30,829 nucleotides of DNA from a virus. Below the pieces are notes generated by a model, which saw nothing but the letters and a program-made list of their open reading frames with translations, made no database searches and had not been told where the DNA came from. Positions within the stretch are counted from its first letter, which is position 1. Each line of letters begins with the position of its first letter. The stretch spans positions 1 through 30,829 of IMG/VR virus record IMGVR_UViG_3300025112_000108, one strand, 5' to 3'. Shown in pieces: positions 1-6,959 of the stretch. A program made the position numbers and the translations under genes.

Positions 1-21
1 ACTCAATAAATAAGGAGGTAG

Positions 22-1257
22 TTAATAGTCGGGTTGGTTGGCAGCTAAACCCCACTTGTTATCAGGCAGCTTGACTATTTTACCCTTGTTCTTCAGTCTC
101 ATAGCTGCTACCCGGATACCACCTTCTGCAACTTCCAGCTTGACAGCTATCTCTTTATTGTCCATGGGCTTGTCTCTTAATACCTCAAGTATTTTAGATT
201 GTGTATTTATCTTATCCAAGAAGTCATTGTAGGTTACTGCCTCAGGGTCGACTCGTACAAAGTTATCACTAAACTTAAACCTGAATCCCATGGGATTATG
301 AATCTTCGATAGATTACAGTATCTGTGGAACATAGCGATATTAGCCTCATCACCCCCGACATCATCTGCCTTGCACAATTCAAAGATTGAACGAGCATAG
401 TAAGTGAAGTAAACTGACCCATAGATACTCTTTTGCTTACTCTTGGTGTCCTTGGACGTCTGGGCCACTATCAGGCTAGTCACGTTCAACTTGTCGAGTG
501 CATTAAAGAATCGAGTCGCGTTCTCTGTGTCTTTAGAGAGATCGCCACCGGCAGCACGTCCAAGTGAGTCGATGATGACTACCTCAGCTCCCAGTTCCTT
601 GATATACTTCTGTATCTGTTCAATGTCATCGGCAAGTGGCCTCGAACAATGCCTGTGATACAGTTTCATTCCACCTAACCCCTGCCCTTCAACAAGTTTC
701 TTTAGATTCCACTGAGCTATTGGTCCGGGAAGTTCCCAATCGAGTATGACTGTCTTTGTACTCTTATCAGGCACAACAAATCCAAATGGATTATCTAGCC
801 ATGGTAATGTTAAACAAACATAAAATACCAGTGACATATAAGACTTGGTGACTCCCTTCTCTCCAAAGATAATAGTCGGCAGACCTTCAAATAAGATAGG
901 CTCAAGCAGGTATCTAGGTGGCTTAATGTCATCACTGGTGTCCAGTTCGAGTACCGGTTCACCTGCGGCCGCTAACTCTTGAACATTCAAACTTAGTTCA
1001 TCAACGATGGTTAGCCACTTGTCTTTCCAGTCAGGATACTTCTCTGACAGGGAATTGACTAGCATCTTGCGCGATCTGTCAGCACTGAAGTTAAATGTAA
1101 AACTAGGTTCCTCTTGTTGATTCTTGCCCAGTAACAACTTAATCACACCTGTAAGTCTTCCATCAGTATGTGATCTAACTCCACTCACCTTGATAATGAG
1201 ATTCTCGTCCGGCCAAGTGAAAGTATATCCTGTTAGAGAGTGTTCTACATCTGGCAT
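22..1257 (-). CDS. RepA/DnaB-like P-loop ATPase with C-terminal winged helix
   Basis: Probable replication ATPase of the RecA-fold AAA_25/RepA type, 411 aa. A Walker A loop is visible at residues 131-139 (FGEKGVTKS) and a Walker B strand at 226-231 (VVIIDS, Asp230). A strand ending in VAQTSKD follows, as in RepA-like helicases. Residues about 355-405 read as a winged helix-turn-helix, so the protein may bind an origin as well as hydrolyse ATP. The N-terminal 110 residues are not recognised. Its ATG overlaps the methylase stop as TAATG, so the two are probably translationally coupled. It is the last gene of the leftward operon seen here. Fold assignment is fairly sure; the role as helicase or helicase loader is inferred. 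Confidence 0.8.
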   Translation of the reverse strand: MPDVEHSLTGYTFTWPDENLIIKVSGVRSHTDGRLTGVIKLLLGKNQQEEPSFTFNFSADRSRKMLVNSLSEKYPDWKDKWLTIVDELSLNVQELAAAGEPVLELDTSDDIKPPRYLLEPILFEGLPTIIFGEKGVTKSYMSLVFYVCLTLPWLDNPFGFVVPDKSTKTVILDWELPGPIAQWNLKKLVEGQGLGGMKLYHRHCSRPLADDIEQIQKYIKELGAEVVIIDSLGRAAGGDLSKDTENATRFFNALDKLNVTSLIVAQTSKDTKSKQKSIYGSVYFTYYARSIFELCKADDVGGDEANIAMFHRYCNLSKIHNPMGFRFKFSDNFVRVDPEAVTYNDFLDKINTQSKILEVLRDKPMDNKEIAVKLEVAEGGIRVAAMRLKNKGKIVKLPDNKWGLAANQPDY

Positions 1258-2333
1258 TATATTTCCTTTATGAGTTGTTCACCTATTGCGGTTATAACAT
1301 CAGTAGTGACAGCATTTCCCAAGCACTTGTATCTCTGTGTGTCACTCATTTTTTCTGCATAAAAATCCTCTGTTAATCCATATTCTGTCCAACCATCAGG
1401 AAATCCCTGTAATCTTTCACATTCTGTAGGAGTCAAGCGCCTGATTGAGTTTTCTGCAAAGATATTAACTTTGTTTTCAGTTCTTCCGGCAGGTATTGCT
1501 GCCATCACTTCACTGGTATCATAGACTCTATCCTGTTGACTCTTGTAGCCTTTGCCACTCACATCAAATTGGGTTCGCTTAATGAAAGCTCCTCCTCGTT
1601 GTTGTCCGTATGCTGTGTGTAAAGTAGGGGCGCAAATGTTTCCGTCTCTATCAGATGTTTGACTTGCTTCTCCGACAGGAAATACTTTGGGTCTACTGAG
1701 TCCTCTAAGATGTCCGATAATGAACACCCTTTCCCTGTTTTGAGGGATGTCGAAATCCTTGCTGTTAAGCACTTGCCATTGACAGTCATACCCCAACTCA
1801 TCCAGTGATTGAATAATGGTTTGAAAGGTCTTACCTTCATCATGGGAGAGGAGTCCTTTAACATTCTCAAGCCAAAGATAAGGAGCTCTTTTAACCCTTG
1901 CGATTCGGCATATCTCAAAGAAGAGAGTGCCTCTAGTGTCTTCAAATCCTCTTCGCTTTCCAGCAATAGAGAAACTTTGGCAAGGAAATCCCGCACAGAT
2001 GAGATCGTGTTCTGGTATGGCATCAACGTCAACTGATCTGATGTCTCCTTCGTAGATTTCTCCGTAGTGCTTTCTGTAGATTTGACTGGCATACTTGTCC
2101 CACTCGTTTGACCAGACACAAGTAAACTGTCTTTCGTTGAATTCTCTGTCAGTGTATTTGCTAAATTGTCCTCTCTGATCTCGATTTGTTTTAGATTGAA
2201 TGGATTGTAATCCTTGCCCTTCTGCATATTCTTCCTCCGTATCATCTTTGCTTCGGAAGTTCTTCTGAATACTAGTGGCTTCCAGTCCATATCTGAATCC
2301 TCCTATGCCGGCAAAGAGTTCTATAAATCGCAT
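1257..2333 (-). CDS. dcm: DNA cytosine-5 methyltransferase
   Basis: C5-cytosine methylase, 358 aa, with the family motifs in order. The SAM loop FAGIGGFRYGLE is at residues 7-18, the catalytic PCQ at 117-119 (Cys118), ENV at 156-158, QNRERVF at 198-204, and the C-terminal RRLTPTECERLQGFP near 300-315. About 45 charged residues (20-70) are inserted between motif I and motif II; similar insertions occur in phage methylases. The gene overlaps its upstream neighbour as TAATG. No cognate restriction nuclease is visible, so it probably modifies phage DNA against host restriction. Target specificity cannot be read. The +1 frame inside the gene is also open for 243 codons (see findings). Confidence 0.95.
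   Translation of the reverse strand: MRFIELFAGIGGFRYGLEATSIQKNFRSKDDTEEEYAEGQGLQSIQSKTNRDQRGQFSKYTDREFNERQFTCVWSNEWDKYASQIYRKHYGEIYEGDIRSVDVDAIPEHDLICAGFPCQSFSIAGKRRGFEDTRGTLFFEICRIARVKRAPYLWLENVKGLLSHDEGKTFQTIIQSLDELGYDCQWQVLNSKDFDIPQNRERVFIIGHLRGLSRPKVFPVGEASQTSDRDGNICAPTLHTAYGQQRGGAFIKRTQFDVSGKGYKSQQDRVYDTSEVMAAIPAGRTENKVNIFAENSIRRLTPTECERLQGFPDGWTEYGLTEDFYAEKMSDTQRYKCLGNAVTTDVITAIGEQLIKEI
1559..2290 (-). CDS. Long alternate-frame ORF inside the methylase gene (overprinted gene candidate)
   Basis: A 243-codon frame lies entirely inside the cytosine methylase gene, on the same strand but shifted. It contains the stretch CSLSDILEDSVDPKYFLSEK, which resembles phage proteins of uncertain status that occur with cytosine methylases. 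The match is from memory and could reflect the same frame effect in homologues: CSLSDIL is what VFIIGHL becomes one base over. No strong ribosome site was seen at its ATG. It may be a true overprinted gene or a by-product of methylase codons. Confidence 0.25.
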   Translation of the reverse strand: MDWKPLVFRRTSEAKMIRRKNMQKGKDYNPFNLKQIEIREDNLANTLTENSTKDSLLVSGQTSGTSMPVKSTESTTEKSTKETSDQLTLMPYQNTISSVRDFLAKVSLLLESEEDLKTLEALSSLRYAESQGLKELLIFGLRMLKDSSPMMKVRPFKPLFNHWMSWGMTVNGKCLTARISTSLKTGKGCSLSDILEDSVDPKYFLSEKQVKHLIETETFAPLLYTQHTDNNEEELSLSEPNLM

Positions 2334-2611
2334 TACTTAATCCCTGAGTAACTGATAGCTTTAGTTTTAGTCACTGGACTACTTGCTTTTACTTGTGGGT
2401 CAAGATAGTCTACCCGTCTCTTTAAGTCCATTAGTATTTGAAACTCTTTGGCTCCCATGTTTGATGTCCTATGTATTACTTCTCTGGGTTTTTCTTCCGG
2501 GTTTTCCTCAGCTTCTATCATGGCTACTTGGTCCATGTCATACCGTATGCCCTGCTTAATCATGTGAGCTGTATGTAGTGGGTCCCGACTTCTCCAGTTA
2601 AGTTGATTCAC
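2333..2611 (-). CDS. Hypothetical protein, 92 aa
   Basis: Not recognised. The 92-residue product is charged and has no membrane segment or cysteine pair. It has an acidic patch near residues 33-43 and a predicted helical stretch around 53-72. The ATG lies inside the 3' end of the preceding gene (4-base ATGA overlap), and its own stop overlaps the methylase start as TAATG. Its position between the HTH gene and the methylase suggests an early accessory role, which is inference only. Confidence 0.6.
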   Translation of the reverse strand: MNQLNWRSRDPLHTAHMIKQGIRYDMDQVAMIEAEENPEEKPREVIHRTSNMGAKEFQILMDLKRRVDYLDPQVKASSPVTKTKAISYSGIK

Positions 2612-2823
2612 TTGGACTCCTCTTCAGGAATAAAGACTAGATAACCCTTCTTCTCTTTAGAATAGAATACTGTCTCTACTTTACTTGTATCCATTCTCAA
2701 CCCCTCAAGCATAGCATCTGCACCAGCTTCAAAGTTTACTCTGGGACTCATTGGTGCAGTAACTTCTTTGCGTTTCTGTTGCCATTGGCGATAGTATTCT
2801 ACCCAGTCTGGAGGTCTATACAT
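2608..2823 (-). CDS. Hypothetical protein, 71 aa
   Basis: Not recognised. The frame is open from 2859, but the start is placed at 2823. There the ATG overlaps the stop of the HTH gene (TAATG) and follows AAGGAG at good spacing; the longer version would overlap the HTH gene by 37 bases. The product begins MYRPPDWVEYYRQWQQKR, is rich in aromatic and charged residues at the N-terminus, and ends in an acidic tail. No domain is evident. Confidence 0.65.
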   Translation of the reverse strand: MYRPPDWVEYYRQWQQKRKEVTAPMSPRVNFEAGADAMLEGLRMDTSKVETVFYSKEKKGYLVFIPEEESK

Positions 2824-2984
2824 TATTTCTCCTTCTTTGAGTTGTTCAGGATACGCCAAACTCTTGACTCATGTATGCCAAAGACTTTACTAATCTCTTT
2901 GAGTGATAAGTCAGGGTTAGCCTCTCGATATTCTTTGATGAGCCTGTTTCTTTCGAGCTTGCGGAGTGAATCGTACTTAGCCAT
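2823..2984 (-). CDS. Small helix-turn-helix DNA-binding protein, 53 aa
   Basis: Found by translating the gap. The 53-residue basic protein carries a clear helix-turn-helix of the Trp-repressor/homeodomain-like sort: LSLKEISKVFGI, a turn, then HESRVWRIL at residues about 27-47. It is the first gene of the leftward operon and sits directly at a near-consensus promoter, so it is a good candidate regulator of the divergent region at 3.0 kb. There is no Shine-Dalgarno sequence, and the predicted transcription start falls on the A of its ATG, so the mRNA is probably leaderless. Autoregulation is inferred. Confidence 0.75.
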   Translation of the reverse strand: MAKYDSLRKLERNRLIKEYREANPDLSLKEISKVFGIHESRVWRILNNSKKEK

Positions 2985-2990
2985 AGCATA

Positions 2991-3019
2991 AATATACACT
3001 ACAGCAAGAACCTTGTCAA
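2991..3019 (-). promoter_or_regulatory. Leftward sigma-70 promoter
   Basis: On the minus strand, TTGACA (3019-3014) is followed by a 17-base spacer and TATATT (2996-2991). Six bases separate the -10 box from the HTH gene ATG at 2984, so transcription should begin on or next to the start codon. It drives the HTH, hypothetical, methylase and ATPase operon. Confidence 0.8.
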
Positions 3020-3064
3020 GTTAGTCAGCAAAAATAATTGAAAATATTTTTATTAGGCACAAAA

Positions 3065-3076
3065 TAAATCGATTTA
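3065..3076. promoter_or_regulatory. 12-bp perfect palindrome, operator candidate
   Basis: TAAATCGATTTA is a perfect palindrome lying 4 bases upstream of the rightward -35 box, in the gap between the two divergent promoters. Its position suits an operator for the adjacent HTH protein. Binding is inferred. Confidence 0.45.
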
Positions 3077-3080
3077 GGGG

Positions 3081-3109
3081 TTGACAAGATATAATTACTA
3101 TGATAGTAT
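3081..3109 (+). promoter_or_regulatory. Rightward sigma-70 promoter
   Basis: TTGACA (3081-3086), a 17-base spacer and TAGTAT (3104-3109) precede the 50-aa gene, whose ATG at 3138 has AAAGGAGG ahead of it. This is the only promoter seen for the four plus-strand genes. Confidence 0.8.
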
Positions 3110-3137
3110 AGGGTAAATAAAGATAAAAGGAGGTAGC

Positions 3138-3290
3138 ATGAACACAGAAATCAAGGTGATCTACACATGTCAGAACCTAGATTGTGCCAAGCCCTTTGAC
3201 GCATATCAAGGTAGTAAACAAAGGTACTGCACTGAATGTCTCATGGGTCGGATGCGCCACAAGGGTAAGTTCAAGATCAGGAAGGTATAA
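3138..3290 (+). CDS. Small zinc-ribbon protein, 50 aa
   Basis: First gene of the rightward set. The 50-residue basic product has four cysteines arranged as CX4C (11 and 16) and CX2C (about 35 and 38), followed by a strongly basic tail (GRMRHKGKFKIRK). This fits a zinc ribbon that could bind nucleic acid. The ATG has a strong AAAGGAGG site, and the stop overlaps the next start as TAATG. It has no recognised family. Confidence 0.7.
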   Translation: MNTEIKVIYTCQNLDCAKPFDAYQGSKQRYCTECLMGRMRHKGKFKIRKV

Positions 3291-3490
3291 TGTTCTTTGT
3301 AATCAGAACTAAGAAACGCCTGTCCCGAGAGAAAGAGCTAGACAAGTCAATAGGCAAAAGCGCAGGTGTAATTGAGGGTTTCAAGCTGTATGAGTCTTAT
3401 TACTCCCATGGGCCAAAGATCAGGCCATACATCTTAAGAGAGATGGACAACATCATCAGAGAAAAAGGAGAGAGTGTTCAATGGAAATGA
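3290..3490 (+). CDS. Hypothetical protein, 66 aa
   Basis: Not recognised. A basic 66-residue protein with no cysteines and no membrane segment; helix is likely in the first half. The start overlaps the stop of the zinc-ribbon gene as TAATG, and GAAGG lies just upstream. It belongs to the short plus-strand operon. Confidence 0.6.
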   Translation: MFFVIRTKKRLSREKELDKSIGKSAGVIEGFKLYESYYSHGPKIRPYILREMDNIIREKGESVQWK

Positions 3491-3621
3491 GTAAAACAGG
3501 CAAGGAATGTGCTGAGAGAATGGCAGAGACAAGTAAGCGAATGAAAGCTAGACTACAGGGTAAGTCATTCATTGAAATGTTTAAGAATATGTATCCAGAT
3601 TTATTTAAGGAGGTAAAATGA
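3481..3621 (+). CDS. Hypothetical protein, 46 aa
   Basis: Found by translating the gap. A small, basic, methionine-rich and probably helical protein. It starts at ATG 3481, or at 3487, which gives a tighter 4-base ATGA overlap with the previous stop. Its end overlaps the next ATG and carries that gene's AAGGAGG site. Function unknown; the coupling of starts and stops on both sides supports translation. Confidence 0.5.
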   Translation: MEMSKTGKECAERMAETSKRMKARLQGKSFIEMFKNMYPDLFKEVK

Positions 3622-3800
3622 TGATAGATCAATTCGAGTATCTACTTACTGACGGTGGCATAGACATCTATGGTTATGGTTGTCTGAGGGTAGGAATTGA
3701 CCATAAGACCGGCAAACAAGTGATGGGTTATATAGTAAATACAAGTCACAGTCCTGAACCAAGCTGGCATCACCGAAAAAACGTCTTAGGCACAAAATAG
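3618..3800 (+). CDS. Hypothetical protein, 60 aa
   Basis: Last gene of the rightward operon. The 60-residue product is not recognised; it appears mostly beta, with glycine and tyrosine residues in the first third. A strong TTAAGGAGG site precedes ATGATG. A terminator follows about 60 bases after the stop. Confidence 0.65.
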   Translation: MMIDQFEYLLTDGGIDIYGYGCLRVGIDHKTGKQVMGYIVNTSHSPEPSWHHRKNVLGTK

Positions 3801-3855
3801 GCCTCACCAGATCAACGAGAAGGCCACTGAAAGGATTGGGGTAGTACGATTCTAC

Positions 3856-4059
3856 CTAGGGGGATAGGCTTAAAGACTTATCCCTCTTTCTTATATAATA
3901 ATCAGACCGGGTTGTACTCTTTGCTTCCTCAGGAGTCGGTTGCCTTGGAGGGTTTGCTGGGTCATGGCCACAATTTATGCACTTCTCTAAATACTCATCC
4001 GTGCGAAAGTCAAAGTCTATAAATAAACTACCTCTACTACACTTAGGGCATTTATTCAT
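3856..4059 (-). CDS. Zinc-ribbon protein, 67 aa
   Basis: A two-knuckle zinc ribbon: CPKC at residues 4-7 and CINC at 32-35, about 24 residues apart, followed by a proline-rich linker and a basic, serine-rich tail. It is the last gene of the operon that begins at 9.4 kb. GGAGGTATAAG precedes the ATG. The stop is TAG, and the rightward terminator lies within its 3' end on the other strand. It may bind nucleic acid or be a small structural domain. Confidence 0.65.
   Translation of the reverse strand: MNKCPKCSRGSLFIDFDFRTDEYLEKCINCGHDPANPPRQPTPEEAKSTTRSDYYIRKRDKSLSLSP
3859..3895 (+). terminator. Rho-independent terminator of the rightward operon
   Basis: A stem of about 10 bp (3859-3868 with 3877-3886, two G-T pairs, perfect GGGATA/TATCCC core) has an 8-base loop and is followed by TTTCTTAT on the plus strand. 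It lies antisense to the last codons of the convergent zinc-ribbon gene, so each operon transcribes into the end of the other. Confidence 0.65.
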
Positions 4060-4060
4060 C

Positions 4061-4294
4061 TTATACCTCCAGTTGTCTCAATCCTTCTAATAGATAACCA
4101 GTAAGGTCTACTATCTTATCATGTGATAATTCCCTGAGATAACATTCTAGTATCTCATGTATTACAACCCCTCTCTGTGAGTTAAGAGGTAAATCTTTCT
4201 GTACCTTTATGTCAACATACATGTAGGAGTAACCACCACTATCAGAGCAAACCAAGGGCTCCCACTCATCTGTCTTGTTAATAACAATATTCAT
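4061..4294 (-). CDS. Hypothetical protein with HExxx-E motif, 77 aa
   Basis: Not assigned to a family with certainty. The 77-residue product contains VVIHEILECYLREL around residues 43-56. This resembles the helix of small phage proteins related to zinc peptidases, but the second histidine of HExxH is absent, so enzymatic activity is not claimed. Its start overlaps the stop of the Dam-type methylase as ATGA. Confidence 0.6.
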   Translation of the reverse strand: MNIVINKTDEWEPLVCSDSGGYSYMYVDIKVQKDLPLNSQRGVVIHEILECYLRELSHDKIVDLTGYLLEGLRQLEV

Positions 4295-4698
4295 ATCTGC
4301 CTCACATTATTGTTTGGGTTAAATATAACAATGGCACTAGGGAAAGGTGCTGAGTTCTTGTTGTCTCCAAACTTCAAACGACCCCTCAGAAATCTAATTT
4401 GATTTGACTTCATTACATATTCGTGCCACCATTTTGTATCAGTTCTTGATGGGATTAGACAAACAACTACCTTTCCTAACAAACTCTCATTGTAATCCTT
4501 CTCTAGCCATTTAGTTATCTCCCTACCATACGGAGGGTTACAATAAGTTACAGTTCCCCAACCTCTGTCCAATCCACCAACTCCACCAATAGGACAGGGG
4601 TCATCATTAAAGTGAAACTCCTTATCTAACTCATCGTACAACTCTTTAGGTGTAGACCAATGCTGAGATGCTGATGAGAATAAACCTCTATTTATCAT
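4291..4698 (-). CDS. dam: Phage DNA N6-adenine methyltransferase (Dam, PF05869 type)
   Basis: Short adenine methylase of the phage Dam family, 135 aa. The N-terminal HWSTPKELYDEL and DPCPI match the usual opening of the family. The catalytic NPPYG is at residues 54-58, followed by ITKWLEK and the VVCLIPSRTDTKWWHEYV region. The length is on the short side for the family but the core is complete. With the cytosine methylase it gives the phage two kinds of DNA modification. The target site is probably GATC-like by family, but this is not shown here. Confidence 0.9.
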   Translation of the reverse strand: MINRGLFSSASQHWSTPKELYDELDKEFHFNDDPCPIGGVGGLDRGWGTVTYCNPPYGREITKWLEKDYNESLLGKVVVCLIPSRTDTKWWHEYVMKSNQIRFLRGRLKFGDNKNSAPFPSAIVIFNPNNNVRQI

Positions 4699-4704
4699 CT
4701 CAAA

Positions 4705-4935
4705 CTACACCCTTTTTTGTATCAGGAGTATTCCCCAAGCTATGATAGCTGTTACTTCAGCTGCAAAGGACAACCATAAACCTAGAGTAGCAAAACTCAC
4801 TCCTACCATAATGAGTAAACATATAGTTATAACACAGCTCATGCGGGCTGGTTTAGCTTTACCCTTTATACTAGGTATGAGAGCAAAGGCAAACCCAAAG
4901 CAACCTATCATTATCACTACATCCTGCCAAATCAT
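4705..4935 (-). CDS. Small integral membrane protein, 76 aa
   Basis: Three hydrophobic segments can be seen at about residues 4-20, 34-50 and 54-71, separated by short basic or polar turns. No family is recognised. GGTGGAG precedes the ATG. It lies between the metallophosphoesterase and the Dam-type methylase, away from the lysis genes, so it is not called a holin. Confidence 0.6.
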   Translation of the reverse strand: MIWQDVVIMIGCFGFAFALIPSIKGKAKPARMSCVITICLLIMVGVSFATLGLWLSFAAEVTAIIAWGILLIQKRV

Positions 4936-4944
4936 ATCTCCACC

Positions 4945-5799
4945 TTATATCTTCAAGTAGTAAGGCTCAAGTTCAACAATCTTTTTGTTCCTAACTTTCA
5001 GGATAAGAAAGCCCAGTTCTACCGGGTCGTACTCAGCTATCTCAGCATACCCGGACATGTTCTCACCATAGAGTCTCAGGAAGGAACCGGCATTACCATA
5101 CCATCTCGCGTCCGGGTGAATGTAGTCACCTGTCTGGGAGCCGCTTGTATATTGCTGAGTGATATGCTTACCGTTATCAGTCAAGTACAACTCTTGTTTA
5201 GGTTTGGTAACTATCAACTGGTGAGTATGATGTTTAATCATAACAGCACAGTCACCAAACTTATCCTTTAGGTGTCGCTTTAATATTAGTTGCTTGTTGG
5301 TTTGTCTACGGAGAGGGTCATCGGCAGTAGAAGTGATTGACTTTCGGCCATGAGTATCTGACATCTTATACATCAAGTTTCCTTTAGAGTCATTCACAGT
5401 TAACTTGGCTGTAACGGTCCCCCATATAGTCCCTAGGTCCTCAGCTAGAGAAGCTGTTAGATTGCCATATTTTGCTAAAGCTCTCTCATGGTTGCCGGTT
5501 AAAAGATACAATAACATATCCTTAATAGGTTCTCTCTTCTTTAGAGCAAACTTCATTTGTTCCAGTGGTAGAGGTTCATCTCTTTTCTCCGGGTCAAATC
5601 TCCTATCGTCAATCATTATAGCTTCGATTGCGTCACCACCATCAGCACCATAGTTATTTGAGCAACCGTCATACTTAGATTGCATCAGGTCTACTAACAC
5701 CTTAAATCCCTTTTGAGAACTCAGAACTGACCCATCATGGACATCTCCAAACAAGAATATATTATGGTTATTCGGTAGTTCCTTAGTAATCAGTTTCAT
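4945..5799 (-). CDS. Calcineurin-like metallophosphoesterase
   Basis: A 284-aa metallophosphoesterase. Metal-ligand motifs are in order: GDVHDG at 18-23 (Asp19, His21), GGDAIEA at 54-60 (Asp56), GNHE at 102-105, and a later HHTHQL that would supply the C-terminal histidines. Enzymes of this fold include phage and SbcD-like nucleases, nucleotide phosphatases and kinase/phosphatase modules, and the substrate cannot be chosen from sequence. Its place among DNA and nucleotide enzymes favours a nucleic acid or nucleotide substrate. The start has AAAGGAGG, and the ATG overlaps the previous stop as ATGA. Confidence 0.85.
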   Translation of the reverse strand: MKLITKELPNNHNIFLFGDVHDGSVLSSQKGFKVLVDLMQSKYDGCSNNYGADGGDAIEAIMIDDRRFDPEKRDEPLPLEQMKFALKKREPIKDMLLYLLTGNHERALAKYGNLTASLAEDLGTIWGTVTAKLTVNDSKGNLMYKMSDTHGRKSITSTADDPLRRQTNKQLILKRHLKDKFGDCAVMIKHHTHQLIVTKPKQELYLTDNGKHITQQYTSGSQTGDYIHPDARWYGNAGSFLRLYGENMSGYAEIAEYDPVELGFLILKVRNKKIVELEPYYLKI

Positions 5800-6056
5800 A
5801 AATACCTCCTTTCCCTTTTAGGAATCTCTTGGCCTAATTTCATAGTACAGTTCATACAATATTCAAACTCCTCTTCTATTAGTGGTATAGAACATCTAAC
5901 ACATCTATTCTCTTGTCTATACTGCTCCCTCTTATTCTTGAGATAGTTAGGATTCCGTCTACGAAACTCTTGGGCTCTTGCGCGTTCCTTTTCCGGGTGA
6001 TTATCATAATACCTTCTTTGACTGGCTAGTTTGTCTTTGTAGTTTTTATAAGGCAA
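5796..6056 (-). CDS. Zinc-finger protein, 86 aa
   Basis: A very basic protein, rich in Arg, Lys, Tyr and Asn in its first 50 residues, with CVRC and CMNC pairs about 17 residues apart near the C-terminus. This pattern resembles DNA-binding segments attached to HNH nucleases, but no HNH core is present. The start is TTG at 6056, with AAAGGTGAAG just upstream inside the end of the previous gene. It is probably a DNA- or RNA-binding accessory protein. Confidence 0.6.
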   Translation of the reverse strand: MPYKNYKDKLASQRRYYDNHPEKERARAQEFRRRNPNYLKNKREQYRQENRCVRCSIPLIEEEFEYCMNCTMKLGQEIPKRERRYL

Positions 6057-6393
6057 TCTTCACCTTTGGGACTTCATTGATATTGTAGTAGATAAGTAAC
6101 TCCAGATGTGAGGCAAGATCAACTTCACTGTCAGCACCCAGACTATATCCCGGTAGTCTGAATAGCGCCTCGCAATGAGGCACCCATGCTAAACACAGAG
6201 TAAGCCACTCGTCCTCATCTAGTGTCTCGAACCAGCCTTTGTGTATGTAATGATAGAGAACCGGGACAAAAGGTGTGTGACCTAGCTTGATTAAACTTCT
6301 TGCACAGACTATGGCCTGCATGACATTGTACTCACATTCTTCAAGTGAGTTACCTTGCCGTCTGCCATAAGGTCCTGCTATGTATATTCTCAT
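6046..6393 (-). CDS. DUF4406 nucleoside deoxyribosyltransferase-like protein
   Basis: A 115-aa protein of the Rossmann-like nucleoside 2-deoxyribosyltransferase superfamily. It opens MRIYIAGPYG, has GHTPFVPVLYHY near residue 38, and ends its core with ALFRLPGYSLGADSEVDLA, the DUF4406 signature that carries the acidic catalytic position. Members cleave or exchange the glycosidic bond of nucleosides or nucleotides. With the adjacent MazG-like enzyme it probably adjusts the nucleotide pool or removes unwanted nucleotides. The exact substrate is unknown. Confidence 0.85.
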   Translation of the reverse strand: MRIYIAGPYGRRQGNSLEECEYNVMQAIVCARSLIKLGHTPFVPVLYHYIHKGWFETLDEDEWLTLCLAWVPHCEALFRLPGYSLGADSEVDLASHLELLIYYNINEVPKVKIAL

Positions 6394-6660
6394 CTACACC
6401 ACCTTACTCAAATACATCTCAGCTATCTTCAAAGACAGTGCTGCTACTTGAACAGCCTCTTTAACAACATCATCAGCCTTGCCATCCCGGTACTGGTGTT
6501 CTGAAATAGCTTCAGCAAGTTCCCCAAGTTCTTCTGTAGTAAACATCAGCCATTCAGACGGTGTGCGATCTTGAACTCCCCATAGTTCAATTTGTCTATC
6601 ATTTTCAGACATAAGCAATCTGAACAATTCAGCTAATTCTCTAAAGCACTCGTCTTTCAT
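6394..6660 (-). CDS. MazG-like nucleotide pyrophosphohydrolase
   Basis: An 88-aa all-alpha NTP pyrophosphatase-like protein. EELGELAEAI at residues 43-52 supplies the first metal-binding helix. The second motif is KEAVQVAAL (67-75), where the usual ExxD reads ExxQ, as in some phage members. The family hydrolyses (d)NTPs to NMPs. The stop directly abuts the next ATG, and its start overlaps the upstream nuclease gene. Activity with the altered acidic residue is plausible but unproven. Confidence 0.75.
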   Translation of the reverse strand: MKDECFRELAELFRLLMSENDRQIELWGVQDRTPSEWLMFTTEELGELAEAISEHQYRDGKADDVVKEAVQVAALSLKIAEMYLSKVV

Positions 6661-6959
6661 TTCAGCAACTCCTTGACTAACTCCATAGCCTGATCGAGTG
6701 ACCTAATAACGTGGTACGGTATTCCATCAGCATCACAATGAGCTTTGAATACTTCCTGATGTGCAGACAAAGTTCCTTTAGGTCGTTTGAACTCTAGGTA
6801 ATGGACCACACCTTTAATATGTGCTACCCGGTCAGGGATACCTTTGTGTGCTCCTAGCCCCTGAACAAGAGGATAGTTAAAGATGCTATATACTGCCAGT
6901 AGTTCCTTGACATCACTCTTTAACTGTGTCTCAGGTGTAGTCACTGTTTGTATCTCCAC
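6657..6959 (-). CDS. VRR-NUC domain nuclease
   Basis: A 100-aa PD-(D/E)XK nuclease of the VRR-NUC family, a class often annotated as Holliday-junction resolvase-like. The core reads GIPDRVAHIKG at 40-50 (Asp43) and HYLEFKRPKGTLSAHQ at 53-68, with catalytic Glu56 and Lys58. It makes up nearly the whole protein, as in stand-alone phage versions. Its place next to recombination genes suggests branched-DNA or end processing during replication or packaging. Confidence 0.85.
   Translation of the reverse strand: MEIQTVTTPETQLKSDVKELLAVYSIFNYPLVQGLGAHKGIPDRVAHIKGVVHYLEFKRPKGTLSAHQEVFKAHCDADGIPYHVIRSLDQAMELVKELLK

Noticed and set aside
1-21. Ribosome site AAGGAGG on the plus strand at the left edge
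   Set aside because: No start codon follows at proper spacing with a useful frame; it is probably chance within the 3' flank of the ATPase gene.
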